From: Bacteroidota bacterium | GTDB taxonomy: Bacteria; Bacteroidota; Bacteroidia; JACCXN01 | Assembly (NCBI GenBank): GCA_013696965.1 | Contig: JACCXN010000037.1 | Location: 1-54,263 of the forward strand | Length of the DNA stretch: 54,263 nt | Reading direction: 5' to 3' | Shown: positions 1 to 10,280 of the stretch, piece after piece | Layout of the letters: the number at the start of each line of letters is the position of its first letter | Position numbering within the stretch: the stretch's first letter is position 1 | The notes under the pieces: model-generated | Databases searched by the model: none | What the model saw: the letters and a program-made list of their open reading frames with translations, nothing else | Told to the model about the DNA's origin: nothing | Position numbers and translations under genes: made by a program

Positions 1-3000
1 AGAGCCTCTTCAGCAGCAGTAGATGGTACTTTTATTTCATTCAAACCAAAATCTGGTTCTGCAGGTTCAGGAAGTAACTTCCTGTTTATTTTTCCATTAG
101 GGGTAAAAGGGAAATTCTCCAGGTTTACAAAATATAAAGGAACCATATATTCAGGAATTTCCTCTAAAAGAAAGGTGCGTAATTCTTTCGTTTCAAAAGA
201 ATTCCCTGTATAATATGCACATAAATATTTACTCCCTGTTTTATCTTCCCTGTCAATAACAATCACTTCTCTAATTCCAGAAAAATTAAGAAGCTTATTT
301 TCTATTTCACCTACTTCAATGCGGTAGCCTCTGATCTTTACCTGGGTATCCATCCTGCCAAAAAACTCTATATTGCCATCCGGTAGCCAGCGAGCTAAAT
401 CACCAGTCCTGTAAACTCTATTACCGGTAGTAAACAAATCAGTAAATTTTTCAGCAGTTAATTCAGGTCTTTTTAAATAAGCTCTGGCAACCCCGGCACC
501 GCCAATACATAATTCTCCCGGAACACCAATTGGCTGAACCTGATCACCTTCTCCAAGAATATACAATTGCGTATTAATATAGGGTTTTCCTATGGGCAAA
601 ACACTTGAAACTGAATCTAAGTCACCTTCAAAAAAGCAGGAATCAATTGTGGCTTCTGTAACTCCATAACTGTTAATTATCCTGAACTTATTATTAAACT
701 GGTTCTTTAGTTTAACAAAGTTTTCTTTACTTAATGTGTCAGAACCAAAAATTAAAATTTTTAAATGATTTAAAGATACTTTTTGCTCCCAGACCTGTTC
801 CATTAAAGGAATAATTAACCCGGGTGTTGATTCAAAAATTGATATTTGATATTTTTCCAAAACCTGGATTAAAGAGGAAATATCTAATCTGAATTCTGCA
901 GGACAAACGATCATTTGTCCTCCATTAACAAAGGATCTTAAAATATCTCCAACAAATACATCGAAAGAAAAACTTGCAAGCTGAAGCAATCTAACATCAA
1001 ACTCATTTAATTTATAATCCTTTTTCCAGGCTAAGGCTATGTTTACTAAACTTCGCTGTTCCACCATTACTCCCTTAGGTTTCCCTGTGGAACCAGAGGT
1101 ATATATTACATACGCAAGATCATGGGCCTTTCTTTCAACAGCGGGAAGAGTTTCAGAACCGGATAAGGAATCAGCAGAGAGATAAATAACTTCTCCTCCA
1201 AAAACAACCTTTTCCTTTAAAGATTCCTGAGTAACTAATATCTGAATTCCGGAATCTGTCAGCATATGGTCTATTCTGTCCAGAGGATATTCAGGATCAA
1301 TAGGAACATAAGCAGCACCGGCTTTCCAAACTCCTAAAATTGAAATGAACATTTCCGGTGTCCGATTCATCATTATACCAACTATATCTTCTTTTTTTAT
1401 TCCTTTCTGAAGAAGAATAGAAGCAAATGAATTTGATTTTTCATCAAGGTCTTTATAAGTAAAATTTTCTTCTGAAGAATTTGCCTGACCAGGAAACGTA
1501 AGCACTGTTTTTTCACCATTTATTTTAACCTGTTCTTCGAAAAGATTAATAACTGTTATATTTTCAGGGATTGGATATAGGGTGTTATTTAAATTATTTA
1601 AAATGAAACTCTTTTCTTCTGAAGAGATAATAGAAATATCACCGATTGGTATATCAGGATCAGCAATTATGGATAAAATAATGTTCTTAAAATGTCCGGA
1701 GAATTTTTCAATTGTTTCTTTTTTAAAGAGACTCAGAGCGTATTCAAAAATGAGCATCATTCGATCAGAGTGCTCCACTACATCTAAAGAAATATCAAAT
1801 TTTGAAATACCTGTGTCTAATGAATACCTGTTGAATTTTACATCCCCGGACTGTAACTCTCCCATTGAATTATCCTGGTAGGCGAACATTGTATCAAACA
1901 GAGGATTTCTGCTCATATCACGCCTCAGGTTCAATTTATCTACTAATGCTTCAAAAGGATAATCCTGATTTTCGTAAGCATTCAGTGTTAAATCTTTTAA
2001 TTCAAAAAGATATTCTCTGAAGGTTTTATTGTTTTCAGGATAGCTTCTTAATGCAAGTGTATTTACAAACATCCCGATCATATCTTGCAGGTCAGGATGC
2101 TTCCTTCCTGCAACAGGCGTTCCTACAACAATGTCTTTTTGGCGGCTGTATTTTGACAGCAAAATATTATAGGCAGCAAGCAAAACCATAAATAAAGTGG
2201 CACCGGTTTCCCTTGTTATTTCCTTAAGTTTTGTTAGCGTCTCTCCATTTAATTCTGTTGAAAAGGTAGATCCTTCAAAACTTTGAACAGCAGGTCGCTT
2301 AAAATCAGTGGGAAGATCAAGTACAGGCACTTCTTCAGAAAACTGATTTAGCCAGAAGACCTCCTGCATTTTAAGTGCATCAGATTGTAAAAATTGCTGC
2401 GTCCAGACCGCATAATCTTTATATTGAATTCTTTGGTCTTCCAATGATTTATCTTCATAAAGCTGCAAAAATTCTCTAACCAATATTTCTGTTGAATAGC
2501 CATCTGAAATGATGTGATGCATATCACATAAAAGCAGGTGATAATCATTAGAAACATTAACAACAGCAACTCTTAATAATGGCGCCTGGCTTAAATCAAA
2601 AGGTTTTATTAATTGAGCAATAACAGATGGAACCTCTTTCTCGGTGCAGTTTAGGAACTGGAATGGAAGCTTCACTTTTTCATTTATGAGCTGCATAGTT
2701 TCCCCATCCACCATTTCAAAGGTTGTTCTTAAAACCTCGTGTCTTTCAAGAAGGGTGCAGAAAACGTGTTTTAATTTTTCCACATCCAAATTACCTTTTA
2801 TAACAAAGGTACCGGGCATATTATATGATGTGGAAGAACTTTCAAATTGAGAAAGCACGAACAATCTCTTTTGAGCAGGGGAGGCAGGGTAATACCTGGC
2901 TGGCTCAGCGGCTTCAATTCTTTTTATATCAGATACTCCCTGTCCTTCGATAAATATTGAAAGTGTACGAATTGTTGGATAATTAAATATTGCCCTCAGC

Positions 3001-6000
3001 GGTACATCAACCTTTAACTTTCTTTGTATCTGAGAAACCAGGATAGTTCCCCTTAAAGAATGACCGCCAATTTCAAAGAAATTATCTGTAACACTTATTT
3101 GTTGAAGGGAAAGAACTTCTTTCCAGATTTCCAGCATTTGCTTTTCGAGCTTTCCTTCTGCTTTGTCAAAATCTTTCGACTTTGAAAGAATTGCAGAAGG
3201 AGCAGGTAATTCTTTTCTGTTAACCTTTCCGTTCTGTGTTAGCGGAATATGCTCCAACTTCACAATATGCGAAGGAACCATATATTCAGGCAGAGATGCA
3301 ATAAGCTCTTGCCTTAAAACAGAAACATCAATATCATTTGATAAAACCACATAAGCACATAAATACTTAAATCCGGTTTTGTCAGCCCTGTCTATAACTA
3401 CCGCTTTTTTCACTGCAGGATTTACATACAGCCAGCTTTCTATTTCACCGAGCTCAATTCTGTATCCGCGAATCTTTACCTGGTGATCAATTCTTCCGAG
3501 ATACTCCAGGTTTCCATCCACAAGCCATCTTGCAAGGTCTCCCGTTCTGTACATTTTTTCTCCTGATCGAAATGGATTGCTGACAAACTTCTCAGCAGTT
3601 AATTCAGGTGATTTTAAATACCCACGGGAAAGTCCTTTACTGTATATACATAATTCTCCGGGTACTCCAACAGGTTGAATATCTCCTGTGGCAGACAAAA
3701 TATAAACTTCTTCATTACAGTGCGGCTTACCTATTTTAACTGCCCCTTCACCAATTCTGTAACTTGTACTCCAGATTGTATCTTCTGTAGGACCATAAAC
3801 ATTATATGCATTTAATTTCGGGTAGGAAGAAATGGTTTTATTAAGGTTTTCAGGAAGAGCTTCGCCACCAACTAAAAGAAAATTTATTTTGTTTAAAAAA
3901 CCCGAACCTCCGGTTTCTAAAAGAACCTGTAAGCGCGATGGCGTTAATTGCAGAACATTTACACCTCCTGAGTTTATTAACTTAATGATAGATTGAGGAT
4001 TTGATGCAACTTCATCTGTGGCAATCTCTACCTTCATCCCTGTAAGCACACTGCAAATAAGCTCCAGAACAGAAATATCAAAAGTTAATGTTGTTAGAGC
4101 CAGTATTGAATCATCCTGAGAAAAACCATATACTTCTGTTAAGTTTGGAAGAAAGCTTAGAACATTTCTATGTTCAATCATTACTCCTTTTGGTTTTCCT
4201 GTAGAACCTGAAGTATATATTATGTAAAGTAGATTTTCCGGGTGATTAACTCTTTTTACATTCCCTGTGCTTTCAACTTTTATTTCAGGATCAGCTATAT
4301 CAACTACTTCACCTTTAAAATTAACTTTATGCTTAAGTGCTGAGGAAGTAACAAGAATTTCAGCCTCACTGTCTGAAAGCATATACTCTATTCTATCTTG
4401 CGGATAAGCCGGATCAACAGGAATATAAGCAGCTCCTGATTTTAAAATCCCCCAGATGGCTACCATCATATCAATGCTTCTCTCAACAAGAAGCCCCACC
4501 ACTTTTTCAGGCGCAGCACCTTTACTTCTTAAAAAGGCAGCAAGCTGATTTGCCCTCTCGTTTAATTGCTGGTAGGTAATTTTGCTTTCTCCACACTTTA
4601 TAAGCTGCCCAGATGATTGCATTATCCTGTTTTCAAAAAAACTGATAATTGTTTCACTATCTCCGATCTTACTCTTAGGTGAAGTATTGAAATCAACAAG
4701 TAATTTATTCCTTTCGCTTTCTGAAAGCAGTTGAATGTCTTTTAATTTAACCGATGCATTTTCAGAAACACTCTCTAAAATATTTTTAAAATGCTCTAAT
4801 AAGCTTACAATGGTTTCTTTATTAAATAAAGCGCTGGCATATTCTGCTTTTACTTCCAGTCCGGAATCTTTCTCAGTTATTTCAAGTGTGAGATCAAATT
4901 TCGCTGTGCCAGCATCAATGTTTAACCTGGAAGTTTGAAGACCTTTAATATTCAAATCTCCTACTTCCATATTTTGAAAAATAAGGACAGTATCAAAAAG
5001 CGGGTTTCGGCTTAAATCTCTTGTTAGATTTAGCTTACTTACAAGATCTTCAATTGGGAAATCCTGGTGCATAAATGCTTCTAATGCGTTGTTCCCTACT
5101 TCAACTAAAAACTGCTTAAAAGTTTTATCTGCTGAGGGAAAATTTCGCATTGCCAGCATATTTATAAAAACACCAACCATTTTCTGCACTTGGGCGTGCG
5201 TTCTGGCTGCTACCGGGCTCCCAACTATTATATCTTCTTGGTTCGAATATCTAGAAAGCAGCACATTATATGCAGAAAGCATCACCATATATAAAGTAGT
5301 ACCTGTATCTGATGCTAAATTTTTTAATTTTGCTACCAGCTCAGAATTTATATTTGAAGTAATAACAGCACCTCTGTGATCCTGAGTTGCCGGCCGGGCA
5401 AAATCTGTGGGAAAGTTTAACACAGGCAGTTCACCTGAATATCGCTCCAGCCAATGTTTCTCCTGCTCAAGAAAATACTCGCTATTAAAATGCTTCTCTT
5501 GCCAGACTGCAAAGTCTTTATAGTCTAAGTTAATTTCAGGAAGTTCAAAACCCTGGTAAAAAGCCGAAAATTCTTCTATGATTATCCCCATAGAAGTACC
5601 ATCTGCTATAATGTGATGTACATCAAACAGCAGCAGGTGATCAGCTTTTCTTTTTACAACTCCTGCTCTAAAAAGCGGCCCTTGAGCAAGGTTATAGGGG
5701 CGAACAAACTTTTTTAGAATCACCCCTATTTCATCGTCTTTAAAAAACTCAAGGGCAAATGGAACGGAAGAATGTACAAACTGCACAGGCCCGTCATTTT
5801 TTACTCCGAATGTTGTTCTGAATATTTCGTGTCTGGCAATCAGCTTTTTAAAAGACTCCTCAAGCTTTGTATAATTAAGATCACCTTTTATTGAAATGGC
5901 ACTGGTAATGTTATAAGCAGTATTATCTTTTTCCAGTTGATCAAGAATAAACAACCTTCTCTGGGCCGATGAAAGAGGATAATAATTTCTCTCAGAAACA

Positions 6001-7973
6001 TTTTCTATAGCAGAAAAAACAGAATTTTTACCTGTGTCAATGTATTTCGCTAGTTTTTGAATGGTAGGGGCTTTAAATACTTCCCGCACGTTAAGCTCAA
6101 CATTAAACTCCTGGAGAATAACAGAAATTAATAAAGCTGCTTTTAAAGAATGTCCACCTAATTCAAAAAAGTTATCGTTAGTTCCAAGCCCTTCAATACC
6201 CAAAACATCTTGCCAGATTTTTACTAGTTTTTCCTCCACCTCATTGGCAGGAAGTATATGTTCCTTTAGAGAAAACTGTTCATACTCCAGTCGCTCTAAA
6301 TGCTGAATCACATCATCAAAAGCTCCGGATTTATAGTGATCACCAAGTTTAAACCTCTGTACCTTTCCACTGGTTGTTTTAGGAATATTATTAACTGGTA
6401 AAACGTGCGTAACCTCAAGGGCTATTTTTTGGCTGATATATGATTTTAGCTTTACAGCAAGTTCAATAAATTGTTCAGACTTTCCCCTGTGCTGTACAAA
6501 TAAAATAATTTCTTCTTTTTGTAATTCCTCATTAGTTGTTCCGAAAGCAACAACCTTTCCCTGCTCCAATTCCTTTAGCTCTTCAGCTATACGCTCAATA
6601 TCGTGTGCATAAAAATTTTGCCCGTTAAAGAATATTACATCTTTTGCCCTTCCGGTAATTACAAGTTCATTATTGGTTAAAAATCCAAGATCACCTGTAT
6701 TTAACCAACCATCTGCTGTTATTAGTGATTCAGTGGCAAGTGCATTATTATAATATCCACCCGTAACATTCTTTCCTTTAATTTGAATTGAACCGACAGT
6801 TCTATCTTCTAAAGGTTGGTTGTTGTAATCGCATATTCTTACATGGCAATCATTTACAGCAGTACCAACCACCATAAAGCCAACAGATTTTTCACGGTCT
6901 GTTATCTCATCGACTTTCTCACCAAAGTTTAATTTGTTTCTATCCAGATAAACAGCCTTATATTCCTTATCAACGGGAGGAAAGGTGACTGCAAGACTTG
7001 CCTCTGCCATGCCATAAACAGGAAACATTGCTTTTTTTTGCAAACCTGTGGATGACAAAACATTCAGAAACTTATCACACAAGGCAACAGATATAGGTTC
7101 TGCGCCATTTAAGATCCTTCTTACGTGAGATAAGTCCCAATCTTTTATTTGATCTTCTTTATAATAGGATAAAAAATGCTTGTAACCAAAGTTTGGCGAG
7201 GCCAAAAAAGTTGCCTTATGTTCATGAACCTTCTTAAGCCACAATGCAGGCTGCCTCACAAATAAATTTGTAGGCATTAATATTTGGTCTATTCCTTTAA
7301 AAAGTGGTGTTAAATGAAAACCAATCAAACCCATATCATGGGTTAGTGGCATCCAGCCAAGGGTAGAATCAGTTTCCCTTAAATCTGAACAGGCAATAAT
7401 TGCCTTTATATTGGTAATTAAATTTTCGTGTGTTAAAACAACACCTTTAGGTTCTCCCGTAGAGCCTGAGGAAAACTGTATAAAAGCAATATCAGCAGGT
7501 TGTGAATTATAAACCTCCCCTTTAGTTTCTGATTTTAAAAGCTCCTCAACAAGAATTGATCTTACAGCCATTTCTTCAACAACATTATTATCTGAAGCAG
7601 TTTTCTCCCTGAATCTTTTTAAAGTGTCATTACTGCAAACTAAAGTAGGGTTCTTTAGAACTTTCCAGATATTTTGAAGTTTAAACCTGCTTTCGGGATT
7701 TACAGCAGGCGCAACAGGAACGGGAATTATACCACCCATTAAACAGGCCCAGAGCGTAATAATAAATTCCTTATTGCTTTCTAACTGAAATACAAGTTCA
7801 TCCTTAGGTTTTATGCCTTTCTCCTGAAGTTTTCCCAGGATAAATTCTGATTTTTCAACTAACTGTTGATAAGATAAGGTTTCAGAAAGCTTGTCTCCAT
7901 CAATAAGTATCACACCCTTTTTTGATTTTCTCTGATTCAGAAAAGAATCAACAAGAGACAAATATTCAATCAT
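1..7973 (-). CDS. Non-ribosomal peptide synthetase, lipopeptide-starting (partial, runs off left edge)
   Basis: The first 2,657 codons are visible, starting at the ATG at 7973-7971; the 3' part lies outside the window. Domains in order (residues): fatty-acyl-AMP ligase-like starter 1-545 (A3 motif SSGSTGEPKG near 165; WMPLTHDMGLIG); acyl carrier about 565-640 (ELGGHSLKA, phosphopantetheine Ser609); condensation about 660-1090 (HHIIADG, His786); adenylation about 1100-1590 (YTSGSTGKPKG near 1250); carrier about 1605-1675 (EIGGHSLRG, Ser1639); condensation about 1690-2125 (HHIISDG, His1819); adenylation about 2130-2630 (YTSGSTGKPKG near 2290); then the start of a third carrier. All visible core motifs look intact. 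Specificity positions aligned by eye to PheA read DILQLGVIWK for the first A domain (close to the known glycine code) and DVGEIGSIDK for the second (the known ornithine code). The inferred growing product is acyl-Gly-Orn on the enzyme. No epimerase, thioesterase, MbtH or PPTase is visible. It is divergent from the peptide exporter, which probably carries its product. Confidence 0.95.
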   Translation of the reverse strand, partial: MIEYLSLVDSFLNQRKSKKGVILIDGDKLSETLSYQQLVEKSEFILGKLQEKGIKPKDELVFQLESNKEFIITLWACLMGGIIPVPVAPAVNPESRFKLQNIWKVLKNPTLVCSNDTLKRFREKTASDNNVVEEMAVRSILVEELLKSETKGEVYNSQPADIAFIQFSSGSTGEPKGVVLTHENLITNIKAIIACSDLRETDSTLGWMPLTHDMGLIGFHLTPLFKGIDQILMPTNLFVRQPALWLKKVHEHKATFLASPNFGYKHFLSYYKEDQIKDWDLSHVRRILNGAEPISVALCDKFLNVLSSTGLQKKAMFPVYGMAEASLAVTFPPVDKEYKAVYLDRNKLNFGEKVDEITDREKSVGFMVVGTAVNDCHVRICDYNNQPLEDRTVGSIQIKGKNVTGGYYNNALATESLITADGWLNTGDLGFLTNNELVITGRAKDVIFFNGQNFYAHDIERIAEELKELEQGKVVAFGTTNEELQKEEIILFVQHRGKSEQFIELAVKLKSYISQKIALEVTHVLPVNNIPKTTSGKVQRFKLGDHYKSGAFDDVIQHLERLEYEQFSLKEHILPANEVEEKLVKIWQDVLGIEGLGTNDNFFELGGHSLKAALLISVILQEFNVELNVREVFKAPTIQKLAKYIDTGKNSVFSAIENVSERNYYPLSSAQRRLFILDQLEKDNTAYNITSAISIKGDLNYTKLEESFKKLIARHEIFRTTFGVKNDGPVQFVHSSVPFALEFFKDDEIGVILKKFVRPYNLAQGPLFRAGVVKRKADHLLLFDVHHIIADGTSMGIIIEEFSAFYQGFELPEINLDYKDFAVWQEKHFNSEYFLEQEKHWLERYSGELPVLNFPTDFARPATQDHRGAVITSNINSELVAKLKNLASDTGTTLYMVMLSAYNVLLSRYSNQEDIIVGSPVAARTHAQVQKMVGVFINMLAMRNFPSADKTFKQFLVEVGNNALEAFMHQDFPIEDLVSKLNLTRDLSRNPLFDTVLIFQNMEVGDLNIKGLQTSRLNIDAGTAKFDLTLEITEKDSGLEVKAEYASALFNKETIVSLLEHFKNILESVSENASVKLKDIQLLSESERNKLLVDFNTSPKSKIGDSETIISFFENRIMQSSGQLIKCGESKITYQQLNERANQLAAFLRSKGAAPEKVVGLLVERSIDMMVAIWGILKSGAAYIPVDPAYPQDRIEYMLSDSEAEILVTSSALKHKVNFKGEVVDIADPEIKVESTGNVKRVNHPENLLYIIYTSGSTGKPKGVMIEHRNVLSFLPNLTEVYGFSQDDSILALTTLTFDISVLELICSVLTGMKVEIATDEVASNPQSIIKLINSGGVNVLQLTPSRLQVLLETGGSGFLNKINFLLVGGEALPENLNKTISSYPKLNAYNVYGPTEDTIWSTSYRIGEGAVKIGKPHCNEEVYILSATGDIQPVGVPGELCIYSKGLSRGYLKSPELTAEKFVSNPFRSGEKMYRTGDLARWLVDGNLEYLGRIDHQVKIRGYRIELGEIESWLYVNPAVKKAVVIDRADKTGFKYLCAYVVLSNDIDVSVLRQELIASLPEYMVPSHIVKLEHIPLTQNGKVNRKELPAPSAILSKSKDFDKAEGKLEKQMLEIWKEVLSLQQISVTDNFFEIGGHSLRGTILVSQIQRKLKVDVPLRAIFNYPTIRTLSIFIEGQGVSDIKRIEAAEPARYYPASPAQKRLFVLSQFESSSTSYNMPGTFVIKGNLDVEKLKHVFCTLLERHEVLRTTFEMVDGETMQLINEKVKLPFQFLNCTEKEVPSVIAQLIKPFDLSQAPLLRVAVVNVSNDYHLLLCDMHHIISDGYSTEILVREFLQLYEDKSLEDQRIQYKDYAVWTQQFLQSDALKMQEVFWLNQFSEEVPVLDLPTDFKRPAVQSFEGSTFSTELNGETLTKLKEITRETGATLFMVLLAAYNILLSKYSRQKDIVVGTPVAGRKHPDLQDMIGMFVNTLALRSYPENNKTFREYLFELKDLTLNAYENQDYPFEALVDKLNLRRDMSRNPLFDTMFAYQDNSMGELQSGDVKFNRYSLDTGISKFDISLDVVEHSDRMMLIFEYALSLFKKETIEKFSGHFKNIILSIIADPDIPIGDISIISSEEKSFILNNLNNTLYPIPENITVINLFEEQVKINGEKTVLTFPGQANSSEENFTYKDLDEKSNSFASILLQKGIKKEDIVGIMMNRTPEMFISILGVWKAGAAYVPIDPEYPLDRIDHMLTDSGIQILVTQESLKEKVVFGGEVIYLSADSLSGSETLPAVERKAHDLAYVIYTSGSTGKPKGVMVEQRSLVNIALAWKKDYKLNEFDVRLLQLASFSFDVFVGDILRSFVNGGQMIVCPAEFRLDISSLIQVLEKYQISIFESTPGLIIPLMEQVWEQKVSLNHLKILIFGSDTLSKENFVKLKNQFNNKFRIINSYGVTEATIDSCFFEGDLDSVSSVLPIGKPYINTQLYILGEGDQVQPIGVPGELCIGGAGVARAYLKRPELTAEKFTDLFTTGNRVYRTGDLARWLPDGNIEFFGRMDTQVKIRGYRIEVGEIENKLLNFSGIREVIVIDREDKTGSKYLCAYYTGNSFETKELRTFLLEEIPEYMVPLYFVNLENFPFTPNGKINRKLLPEPAEPDFGLNEIKVPSTAAEEA

Positions 7974-8045
7974 AAAGCTTAAAAAAAAGAAGATAAATCA
8001 TTTTCACAGTCTGTTTTTTTTTATTATCCCCCCCTGTTCATGGTG

Positions 8046-8076
8046 CAAAGGTAAATTTTCTTAATACCAAAGTCAA
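8046..8076 (-). promoter_or_regulatory. Bacteroidota-type promoter for the NRPS gene
   Basis: On the minus strand the -7 box TAccTTTG (8053-8046) has a TTG -33 box at 8076-8074, with a 20-bp gap. This matches the Bacteroidota primary sigma consensus (TTG, 19-21 bp, TAnnTTTG). It would give a leader of about 65 nt before the NRPS start at 7973. Confidence 0.6.
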
Positions 8077-8130
8077 CCAAAACTTTAAAATTAAATTAAC
8101 ATTTTATCATCGGGCTTTTCTAATTAAAAT

Positions 8131-8138
8131 TATCTTTG
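8131..8138 (+). promoter_or_regulatory. Bacteroidota -7 box for the ABC exporter
   Basis: TAtcTTTG, an exact match to TAnnTTTG, lies 19 bp before the ATG at 8157. No clear -33 TTG is seen. The TTG inside this box could be read as a start codon at 8136, but its place in the promoter argues for the ATG at 8157. Confidence 0.5.
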
Positions 8139-8156
8139 CGTCAATACATTTTTTTA

Positions 8157-9770
8157 ATGAGATTAATTGGATTCCTAAGAAAAGAGGCCGGAACAGCAGG
8201 ATATTTATACTTAATTCTTGGTTTAATTTCAGGCTTTGCAAATGCATCTATAATTAAATTTATAGATTTTTTTGTAAATGAAGTAATTAACAAAAAGGGC
8301 ATAAATGAAGCAACAGAAAAGTATATTTTAATTTTCTTAGGCATTCTTATTACATTTTTTGTTTGCCAGAGAATATTTTCAAAATACCTTATTGGTCTGA
8401 CGCAAAACATTATTTTAAAAACCAGGTTGTCCATCCTGGAGGCCATACGCAATACCGATTATATACATTTTCAGCAGATAGGAAAAGAAAAAGTTTTCAC
8501 CTCCCTTACTCAAGACACAGAAAAAATAAGCAATGCCGCTGCTTCCATTGTATATGCAACAACCTATCTTGTTACGGTACTTTTTTGTCTTTCTTACCTT
8601 GCCTATGTTTCCCTGATTGGATTTGCCCTTACCCTTGGAATTATCAGTTTGGGAATAATAATTTATTCTGTAAGACAAAATAAAATCCACGCAGCCCTTA
8701 CTGAGGCACGTGACCTACAAAACCAGTTGTTTAAAAATATTGATGAACTTTTATCCGGTTTTAAGGAAGTAAAAATGAGCAAAGAGAAAAATGATGATCT
8801 TTTCAAAAACCACATAGAATCAACAGGTATTAAAACAAAACACCTGGCTTCTAAAGCCATTATAAGCTACCTGGATAACAGCATTACCGGGCAATTCTTC
8901 TTTTTCGTGCTTATAGGGTTTATCCTGTTTTACTTTCCTGCTTTAACTGGTAACAATGAGGTTGTGATAAGTTATATTTTTATTATTCTTTATATGCTTG
9001 GACCTATAGAGGGATTAATGGCCGTGGTTCCTGCGATTACCCAAGCAGATATTGCCCTTGACAGGATAGCTGAACTCAAACAGAAAACAGAATATTTTAA
9101 AAAATCAGAAATGGTTTTAGATAACACTTTTACTGACTTTAAAAGTTTATCTTTTAATAATATAAGTTTTTCTTATCCTGAGAAAAAAGCTGAAAAATTT
9201 TCTGTTGGCCCTGTTGATCTTAACATTAACAAAGGTGAAATTGTATTTATTGTTGGAGGTAACGGAAGCGGCAAAACAACCTTTTTTAAATTACTTACCG
9301 GTCTTTATAAACCAGACAGCGGATCATTGCAGGTAAACAATGAGCAGGTTGTTTCATCTGAAAAATACCGTGATTTATTTTCTGCCATTTACAGTGATTT
9401 TTACCTGTTTGAGAAGTTCTACGGGATGAAAAACATAAATGAAACTAAAGTAAATGAATACCTTGAGCTTATGCAGCTTTCCGATAAAGTTAAGTTTGAA
9501 AACGGCAGGTTCAGCAAAACAGATCTTTCAACCGGGCAAAGAAAAAGACTGGCAATGATTCTTAGCTTACTTGAAGATAAACCTATTTTAGTTTTAGATG
9601 AATGGGCAGCAGACCAGGATCCGAAATTCAGGCAATTCTTTTACCAGGACCTTCTACCCCGCCTTAAAAACCAAGGTAAAACTATAATTGCCATTACTCA
9701 TGACGATAAGTATTTTTCAGTTGCTGATAATATTTATAAGATGGAATATGGGAAGTTTGAAAAGTTTTAG
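8157..9770 (+). CDS. Cyclic-peptide/lipopeptide export ABC transporter (SyrD/PvdE type, fused permease-ATPase)
   Basis: A 537-residue half-transporter of the family that exports siderophore precursors and lipopeptides. Residues 1 to about 310 carry roughly six hydrophobic membrane segments (for example residues 14-30, 55-75, 125-170, 245-290). The C-terminal ATPase has Walker A GGNGSGKTT, signature LSTGQRKRLAM, and Walker B followed by DEWAADQDP, a sequence typical of this family, then the switch ITHDD. The length is normal. I chose ATG 8157 because an upstream TTG falls inside the -7 promoter box. It is divergent from the NRPS gene across a 183-bp gap, so export of that peptide is the natural inference; the substrate itself is not shown by the sequence. 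Confidence 0.93.
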   Translation: MRLIGFLRKEAGTAGYLYLILGLISGFANASIIKFIDFFVNEVINKKGINEATEKYILIFLGILITFFVCQRIFSKYLIGLTQNIILKTRLSILEAIRNTDYIHFQQIGKEKVFTSLTQDTEKISNAAASIVYATTYLVTVLFCLSYLAYVSLIGFALTLGIISLGIIIYSVRQNKIHAALTEARDLQNQLFKNIDELLSGFKEVKMSKEKNDDLFKNHIESTGIKTKHLASKAIISYLDNSITGQFFFFVLIGFILFYFPALTGNNEVVISYIFIILYMLGPIEGLMAVVPAITQADIALDRIAELKQKTEYFKKSEMVLDNTFTDFKSLSFNNISFSYPEKKAEKFSVGPVDLNINKGEIVFIVGGNGSGKTTFFKLLTGLYKPDSGSLQVNNEQVVSSEKYRDLFSAIYSDFYLFEKFYGMKNINETKVNEYLELMQLSDKVKFENGRFSKTDLSTGQRKRLAMILSLLEDKPILVLDEWAADQDPKFRQFFYQDLLPRLKNQGKTIIAITHDDKYFSVADNIYKMEYGKFEKF

Positions 9771-9771
9771 C

Positions 9772-9799
9772 AATCAATCTGTCTAAAGTCAGATTGATT
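9772..9799. terminator. Perfect 10-bp hairpin after the exporter gene
   Basis: AATCAATCTG and CAGATTGATT pair perfectly around an 8-nt loop, starting 2 bases after the exporter stop codon. No T-run follows, so it may be a transcript-end stabiliser rather than a classical intrinsic terminator. Confidence 0.4.
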
Positions 9800-9970
9800 C
9801 AGGTCACAGTAGTTTTGCGGCTTGGGGAAGAAGCGGACTTAGCAGCACAAAACTGTCGAGGCACAACAAAAGTTTATTAGATGCACTAAAACTTTATATA
9901 ACCACAAAACCTGCTTTTTGCCAAGATGCTGTTAGTGCAAGTGCTTTCTTGTCTTCCGCACACAGTAAGG

Positions 9971-10264
9971 TTAGTCAGTGATTACTAATTTGTCTGTTGC
10001 GATTACTTTATCTTCTTGTGTCAGGCAAATAAAATATAGTCCGCTTACGAGATTGTTACGAGAGAGAGTAACGGTCTGCCCTGAAATGTTTTTTATTTCT
10101 GTTACTGTCTGTCCGAAACAATTATAAACTGTAAGAGTTGCGTTCTTTAATAGATTGTCTGTCTGCAAAGTTGTTTGCGAAGTAAACGGATTTGGAAAAA
10201 TTTTAATTTCTGAGTTATTGTCCGTCTCCGTGGTAATCCCGGTGACATTCGCCAGGGCTTTACC
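9971..10264 (-). pseudogene. Orphan T9SS type A C-terminal sorting domain (gene remnant)
   Basis: An open frame of 97 codons, bounded upstream by a stop codon and with no convincing start, reads as an isolated type IX secretion tail. It has an IKIFPNPFTSQTTL entry motif, the middle strand TVYNCFGQTV, LVSGLYFICL, and a terminal KLVITD. Such tails direct cargo through the outer membrane and are then cleaved off; they have no known function alone. No passenger domain is attached. It lies 17-20 bp downstream of another T9SS cargo gene on the same strand, so it is probably the remains of a neighbouring cargo gene whose body was deleted, or a donor/acceptor of tail exchange. Confidence 0.75.
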
Positions 10265-10280
10265 TTAATTTCCTTTTCAC

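Noticed and set aside
1582-6306. Short plus-strand frames opposite the NRPS
   Set aside because: The minus strand encodes a continuous multidomain enzyme with every core motif; the plus frames have no features.
8141-8860. Minus- and plus-strand frames inside the exporter gene
   Set aside because: The exporter's frame has all family motifs; the others are shadows.
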